A stretch of DNA of 36,539 nucleotides from Pelagibacteraceae bacterium AG-359-O02 (GTDB lineage Bacteria > Pseudomonadota > Alphaproteobacteria > Pelagibacterales > Pelagibacteraceae), in the NCBI GenBank assembly GCA_003280485.1, contig QCEU01000011.1, positions 1-36,539 of the forward strand, read 5' to 3'. Every line of letters starts with the position of its first letter. The stretch's first letter is position 1. A program made the translations under genes and the position numbers. The notes beneath the pieces were generated by a model. The model was not told the origin of the DNA and did not search any database. It worked only from the letters and a program-made list of their open reading frames with translations. This document shows, piece after piece, positions 32,680 to 36,539 of the stretch.

Positions 32680-34929
32680 TTAAAAAGATGTTCCTATTCT
32701 AAATCTAAAAGACTCTTTTTTATCAGAAGGTTCGCTAGAAAGTGGAATAGCATAAGAAAATGATAACGGACCAATAACTGTAAACCAATTTACAGATATA
32801 CCTGTAGCAGATCGAATTTTGCTGGATTCTAAAGAACTATCATAATCAACTTCCCTTAATGTAGCTGCATCAAAAAAAAGACTAACATCAATATTTTCAT
32901 AACCACTAAAAACGTTAGGCAAAGTAGAATTTATATTAAGTGCAGATCCAAAATTTCCACCTACGTATTCATCTCCATCTTTTGGTCCAATCTTTCCGGT
33001 TTCAAATCCTCTTAATTTACTACTCGGTATATATACTCTTCTAGATACTCTTACATCATCGTCTATAGAATTTACTGATTTAAAAAACCACTTTCCTGAT
33101 AATATTAAATTATCTGATACAGAATGATATTTTGAAAAATTTAAGGTATTACTAATTGAAAGATCATCCGAATAAATTGGCAGAACTTGAGCAAAATTAA
33201 GATTATAGCCATCTGTAGGTTGAAAGTTTTGATCAAGTTTATTCAATGTTACCCCATAAGAGATTAAATTTTCCAAATAATCACCTTCTTGTTTTTTTTT
33301 ATGCGCTGATGCGGTTGAAGAAGTTTCCAATTTTTCGTAGTATGCAGAAATATCAAGGTTTACAAACAAATCAGAATATTGCTCAAATCCTGTGCCTATA
33401 CCAAAGCCTGTTCTAGACGTTTTAAATCCTCCTGTAGAAAGAAAGTCTGAACTTGTACTCTCAATAATAGTATTTAAGGATCTATCTGTATTTTTAAAAT
33501 TTGGGTTCACAACTTGAAATTTTCCTTTAATTTGATCTTCGGATACAAGTATATTAGTTTTTAATTTTATACCTTTTCCAAGATAGTTTTTTTCTTGTAT
33601 ACCAGCAGAAATTGTTGCTCCTGATGTTCCAGTTCCTGCGCCAGCAAATATTTCTCCTGTAGGTGATTCTTCAACCATAATATCAATAACTTTTTTTTGA
33701 TTATCTGTTTTCGATGTTTTTATGTCCGAAGATACAGATTTAAAGATACCTCTAGATTTGATATTATTAATAGATTTTTGGAATAAAATGTCGTTGAATG
33801 GATCTCCTTCATCAACTATTAGAGAATTTCTAATAACTTTTTCCTCTGTTATAAAGTTACCAAAAATATTAATTTGTTCTACATAAGATTTATCTAGATT
33901 ATTAAATTTAAAAATAATATCGATTTTATTTTGATCTAATACTGACAAATCATATTTTGTATTTAAAAAAACAAATTCCTTTTGAAGTGCTAAATTGTCA
34001 ATTTCATCAATTAATAAATTTAACTTTTTTAAAGAATATTTTTTCCCCTTGAGTTTTTGTAATTTTTCATTTAATTGGCTAAAGTTTTCTAAATCAAAAT
34101 TTTCATTTCTTTCTAATGTTATATTATTGAAATAATACTTTTGACCTGCATCGATATTAAAGTTTAATTCAAAATATTCATTGTTAATATTTTTTGCATA
34201 TGATGATTTTATTTTAACATTAAAATATCCCTTATTTTTATAATATTTTTCTAAAAATATTTCATCTTTTTTAATCTTATTTTCATCCATATATTTATTT
34301 GAAGTTATGAACTTCCAAAACTTTCCTTCCTCAGATTTTATAACATTTCTAAGTTTACTATCTCTAAAAATTTTATTTCCTTGAAAATTTATTTTTTTAA
34401 TAATTGCCCGTTTGCCTAATTCAAACTCATAAAGCAAGTCAACAGAATTATTTTGATTATCAATAATTTTTACTTCTACATCGGCGAAGTAAAAACCACT
34501 ACTCCTAACAACATTTAATAAAAGATTTTTTTGATTTTTTACATTTTGTTGAAGAAAGGGATATTTTTCACTTTTTTTTGTTATATCTGATAATTTAGTA
34601 ATTATAGATTTTCTTTTGATCCCGTTTATTTTTATTGATTGAACAATTGGATTTTCCTCAATATCAATCAAAATGATATCTTTACTGGTGATAATTTTAA
34701 TATTTTTGAAATAGTTAGTTTTGTATAGGTTTTTTATCGCATTATTTAAATCTTTGTTCTCTATTTCACTCTCAAGATTTAAGCCTGAAAACATTGTGAT
34801 TGTTTCTAAAGTAAGTCTTTCATTCCCTGAAACCTTAATTTCATTATATTTTTTTGCATAGACTGGATCAATTAACAAAAGTAAATGAATAAAAACTATA
34901 AAAAAAATATTTTTAATTTTGTTTAACAT
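32680..34929 (-). CDS. bamA: Outer-membrane protein assembly factor BamA
   Basis: A 749-residue Omp85 protein that folds beta-barrel proteins into the outer membrane. The signal peptide (1-25) ends LLIDPVYA. Periplasmic POTRA repeats follow to about residue 420, with recognisable pieces such as EIKVSGNERLTLETITMFSG, VQSIKINGIKR and YVEQINIFGNFITEEKVIR. The barrel has SRRVYIPSSKLRGFETGKIG, whose RGF is the lid-lock motif, and GPLSFSYAIPL. It ends in Phe as outer-membrane proteins do. It overlaps dxr by 17 bp; the protease gene rseP, usual between them, is missing. Confidence 0.96.
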   Translation of the reverse strand: MLNKIKNIFFIVFIHLLLLIDPVYAKKYNEIKVSGNERLTLETITMFSGLNLESEIENKDLNNAIKNLYKTNYFKNIKIITSKDIILIDIEENPIVQSIKINGIKRKSIITKLSDITKKSEKYPFLQQNVKNQKNLLLNVVRSSGFYFADVEVKIIDNQNNSVDLLYEFELGKRAIIKKINFQGNKIFRDSKLRNVIKSEEGKFWKFITSNKYMDENKIKKDEIFLEKYYKNKGYFNVKIKSSYAKNINNEYFELNFNIDAGQKYYFNNITLERNENFDLENFSQLNEKLQKLKGKKYSLKKLNLLIDEIDNLALQKEFVFLNTKYDLSVLDQNKIDIIFKFNNLDKSYVEQINIFGNFITEEKVIRNSLIVDEGDPFNDILFQKSINNIKSRGIFKSVSSDIKTSKTDNQKKVIDIMVEESPTGEIFAGAGTGTSGATISAGIQEKNYLGKGIKLKTNILVSEDQIKGKFQVVNPNFKNTDRSLNTIIESTSSDFLSTGGFKTSRTGFGIGTGFEQYSDLFVNLDISAYYEKLETSSTASAHKKKQEGDYLENLISYGVTLNKLDQNFQPTDGYNLNFAQVLPIYSDDLSISNTLNFSKYHSVSDNLILSGKWFFKSVNSIDDDVRVSRRVYIPSSKLRGFETGKIGPKDGDEYVGGNFGSALNINSTLPNVFSGYENIDVSLFFDAATLREVDYDSSLESSKIRSATGISVNWFTVIGPLSFSYAIPLSSEPSDKKESFRFRIGTSF

Positions 34930-36091
34930 TATATTTTAAATATTTTTCAACATACTGGTTTGTTCTAATTACCATATTTTTAATATCATTAATATTTTTA
35001 GGTTTTAAGTCAAAAAATTTTGATAAAAATGGTTCTTTTATCAAAGTTAACATGAATTTATGCAGTGAAAAATAAGAAATTTTATTTTCTAAATATTTTT
35101 TTACAAGAAGATCATTAATTGAGACTAAAATTACCTCAAAATATGTATTTTTGAAATTACTATTTAATATATTTAAAAGAGGGAAATTTTGTTTAGACGG
35201 TTTAATAAAATTATTGCCATTTAATTTGTTAAAATTAAAATTATGTTTATCATAATAATTATAATTATTTTCATAAATTGCATTAGTTATAGGAATCTCC
35301 ATAGTTGTGTTATGAGCTAATAATTTTGTTAATCCATTATTAAAATGCACAATTGCATGTAGATATGATCTTGGATGAATTAAAATTTCAAATTTATTGA
35401 TATTCAAATCAAAAATTTTGCTAGCTTCTATAACTTCAAAAATCTTATTCATCATTGTTGCAGAATCAATTGTTATTTTTTTTCCCATTTTCCAATTAGG
35501 GTGTTTTAAAGCTAGCTTTGGTTTTATATTTTTTATATTTTTTAGTTTTTTATTTAAGAATGGGCCTCCAGAAGCAGTTAAATATATTTTTTTAATTAGA
35601 TTATGATTTCCAGGTTTTAACAAAGTCCATATGGAAAAGTGCTCTGAGTCTAAGGGTATAAAATTTGTTTTATTTTTTTTACATTCTTTATCTAAAAACT
35701 CCCATCCACAAATAATCGATTCTTTATTTGCTGTAGCAAAGTTTTTTGTATATTTAATTATATTTAATGATGGTTCCAATCCATCAATTCCTGAAATTGC
35801 ATTAATAGTAAGATGTGATTTTTTTTTATTACTTTTTAGAGCATCTTTAATCGTTGAATAAGCTTTAATTTTTCTTTCTTTAAATTTTTCAAGATTTTTT
35901 TTATATTTTTCTTTATCAAATATTACGATTTTATTAACATTGTATTTTAATGCCTGCTTGAAGATTTTATTAACATTTCCATTAGTGGTTAATAACTTTA
36001 TATTAAAATTTCTTTTATCTTTATCAATTATTTTTAAGGTGGTCGTACCAACTGATCCTGTAGAACCTAGTATATAAATATCTTTTATCAT
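34913..36091 (-). CDS. dxr: 1-deoxy-D-xylulose-5-phosphate reductoisomerase
   Basis: A 392-residue NADPH-dependent enzyme making MEP, the committed step of the isoprenoid pathway that IspDF continues. NADPH binding is at ILGSTGSVGTTTLKII (7-22). NATANKESIICGWEFL-like FATANKES, PLDSEHFSIWTLL (metal-binding Asp and Glu), TASGGPF, and HPNWKMGKKITIDSATMMNK form the active site. Length is normal. It directly follows cdsA (the cdsA stop is adjacent to its ATG) and its 3' end overlaps bamA. Confidence 0.96.
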   Translation of the reverse strand: MIKDIYILGSTGSVGTTTLKIIDKDKRNFNIKLLTTNGNVNKIFKQALKYNVNKIVIFDKEKYKKNLEKFKERKIKAYSTIKDALKSNKKKSHLTINAISGIDGLEPSLNIIKYTKNFATANKESIICGWEFLDKECKKNKTNFIPLDSEHFSIWTLLKPGNHNLIKKIYLTASGGPFLNKKLKNIKNIKPKLALKHPNWKMGKKITIDSATMMNKIFEVIEASKIFDLNINKFEILIHPRSYLHAIVHFNNGLTKLLAHNTTMEIPITNAIYENNYNYYDKHNFNFNKLNGNNFIKPSKQNFPLLNILNSNFKNTYFEVILVSINDLLVKKYLENKISYFSLHKFMLTLIKEPFLSKFFDLKPKNINDIKNMVIRTNQYVEKYLKYNVKQN

Positions 36092-36539
36092 TTATATAGA
36101 AATTAAATAAATTCCAAAAGGCAGACCTAAAAGAATTCCATCTATTCTATCGAGTATTCCTCCATGTCCTGGTATAATATTGCCCGTATCTTTAATTTTA
36201 GCTTTTCTTTTAAAAAATGAAATAAGTAAATCGCCTAATTGAGAGATAAAAGAAACTGAAAGTATTATAGTTATCACATTTAAGTTAAAGGAAAATTGAT
36301 TGTTCAAATAGGTATAAAAAATATAACAAATAATTAATGGTAGTATAAATGATCCAACCACTCCAGAATATGTTTTGTTTGGACTAATATTACTAAATTT
36401 TTTTCCACCTATTGCTTTGCCAACTAAATATCCTCCAATGTCGGTCAGTGAACAAATTAATAAAATAAATATCACAGAAATAATTTTTTCTTTATTTAAT
36501 GGAATTAAATAACTCCAAATTAAAAATGAGAAAAATGTC
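36092..36539 (-). CDS. cdsA: Phosphatidate cytidylyltransferase, C-terminal part (cut by window edge)
   Basis: An integral membrane enzyme that forms CDP-diacylglycerol from phosphatidate and CTP. About 148 codons up to the stop are visible. The frame is open to the window edge, so a GTG at 36475 is an internal codon and not the start. Signatures include CSLTDIGGYLVGKAIGGKKF, SPNKTYSGVVGS, and the CdsA hallmark SQLGDLLISFFKRKAKIKD, then GHGGILDRIDGILLGLPFG. It lies upstream of dxr as in most Proteobacteria. It supplies the CDP-DAG used in the PgpA branch. Confidence 0.96.
   Translation of the reverse strand, partial: TFFSFLIWSYLIPLNKEKIISVIFILLICSLTDIGGYLVGKAIGGKKFSNISPNKTYSGVVGSFILPLIICYIFYTYLNNQFSFNLNVITIILSVSFISQLGDLLISFFKRKAKIKDTGNIIPGHGGILDRIDGILLGLPFGIYLISI

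Noticed and set aside
36473..36475. GTG as the start of a short 127-residue cdsA
   Set aside because: The frame is open to the window edge and CdsA needs its N-terminal membrane segments; the gene is merely truncated by the window.
1..36539. CRISPR arrays, insertion sequences, prophage or attachment-site repeats
   Set aside because: No regularly spaced repeats, transposase, integrase or tRNA-end duplication was seen; all three tRNA 3' ends occur once as far as I could read.

Overview
The window looks like a piece of a streamlined SAR11-type (Pelagibacterales) alphaproteobacterial chromosome. The base composition is strongly A+T rich. Genes are packed with 1-17 bp overlaps or gaps of a few bases, there are no mobile elements, and no stretch of 300 bp lacks a gene. 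The gene order is a compressed version of a familiar alphaproteobacterial block. Species-level identity is inferred from these traits and cannot be proved here.

Layout. 1-1401: the 5' part of valS (minus), tRNA-Cys and tRNA-Asn (plus) and a small XRE-type regulator (minus). 1547-5824: a general L-amino-acid ABC transporter, aapJ-aapQ-aapM-aapP (minus), with a hairpin between the binding protein and the first permease and two palindromes ahead of aapJ. 5967-11993: tRNA-Arg and a ntrY-ntrX-trkA-trkH operon (minus) joining a two-component system to potassium uptake. 12031-14091: ispDF-pgpA-pncC (plus). 14086-20541: tpiA-secG-pyrG-kdsA-eno-ftsB-lipA-ratA (minus). 20603-28010: ppiD-like-trpE-trpG-trpD-trpC, then lexA-gltX (plus). 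27993-36539: cdsA (partial)-dxr-bamA-skp-lpxD-fabZ-lpxA-lpxI-lpxB (minus), a continuous envelope-biogenesis operon.

How the genes work together. Isoprenoid supply (dxr, ispDF), lipid A synthesis (lpxA, lpxD, lpxI, lpxB, kdsA), fatty-acid and phospholipid steps (fabZ, cdsA, pgpA) and outer-membrane assembly (bamA, skp, ppiD-like) form a cell-envelope theme. Glycolysis, nucleotide, lipoate and tryptophan genes are interleaved with it. NtrYX and the Aap transporter concern nitrogen and amino-acid acquisition.

Main points for a second look. (1) lpxD is intact except for a one-base shortfall in a T8A10 homopolymer just after its ATG, so its N-terminal domain is out of frame. (2) NtrX lacks the GAFTGA sigma-54 contact loop, and NtrY lacks a PAS domain. 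(3) lexA carries a perfect alphaproteobacterial SOS box. (4) AapJ appears to be a lipoprotein with Asp at +2. (5) The end of fabZ seems to be duplicated in the spacer after it. (6) Several genes usual in this synteny block (pdhABC-lpd, ntrBC, moaC/moeA, comEC, gltA, rseP) are absent. I found no convincing novel defence, mobile or biosynthetic system; this is mostly conserved housekeeping DNA.
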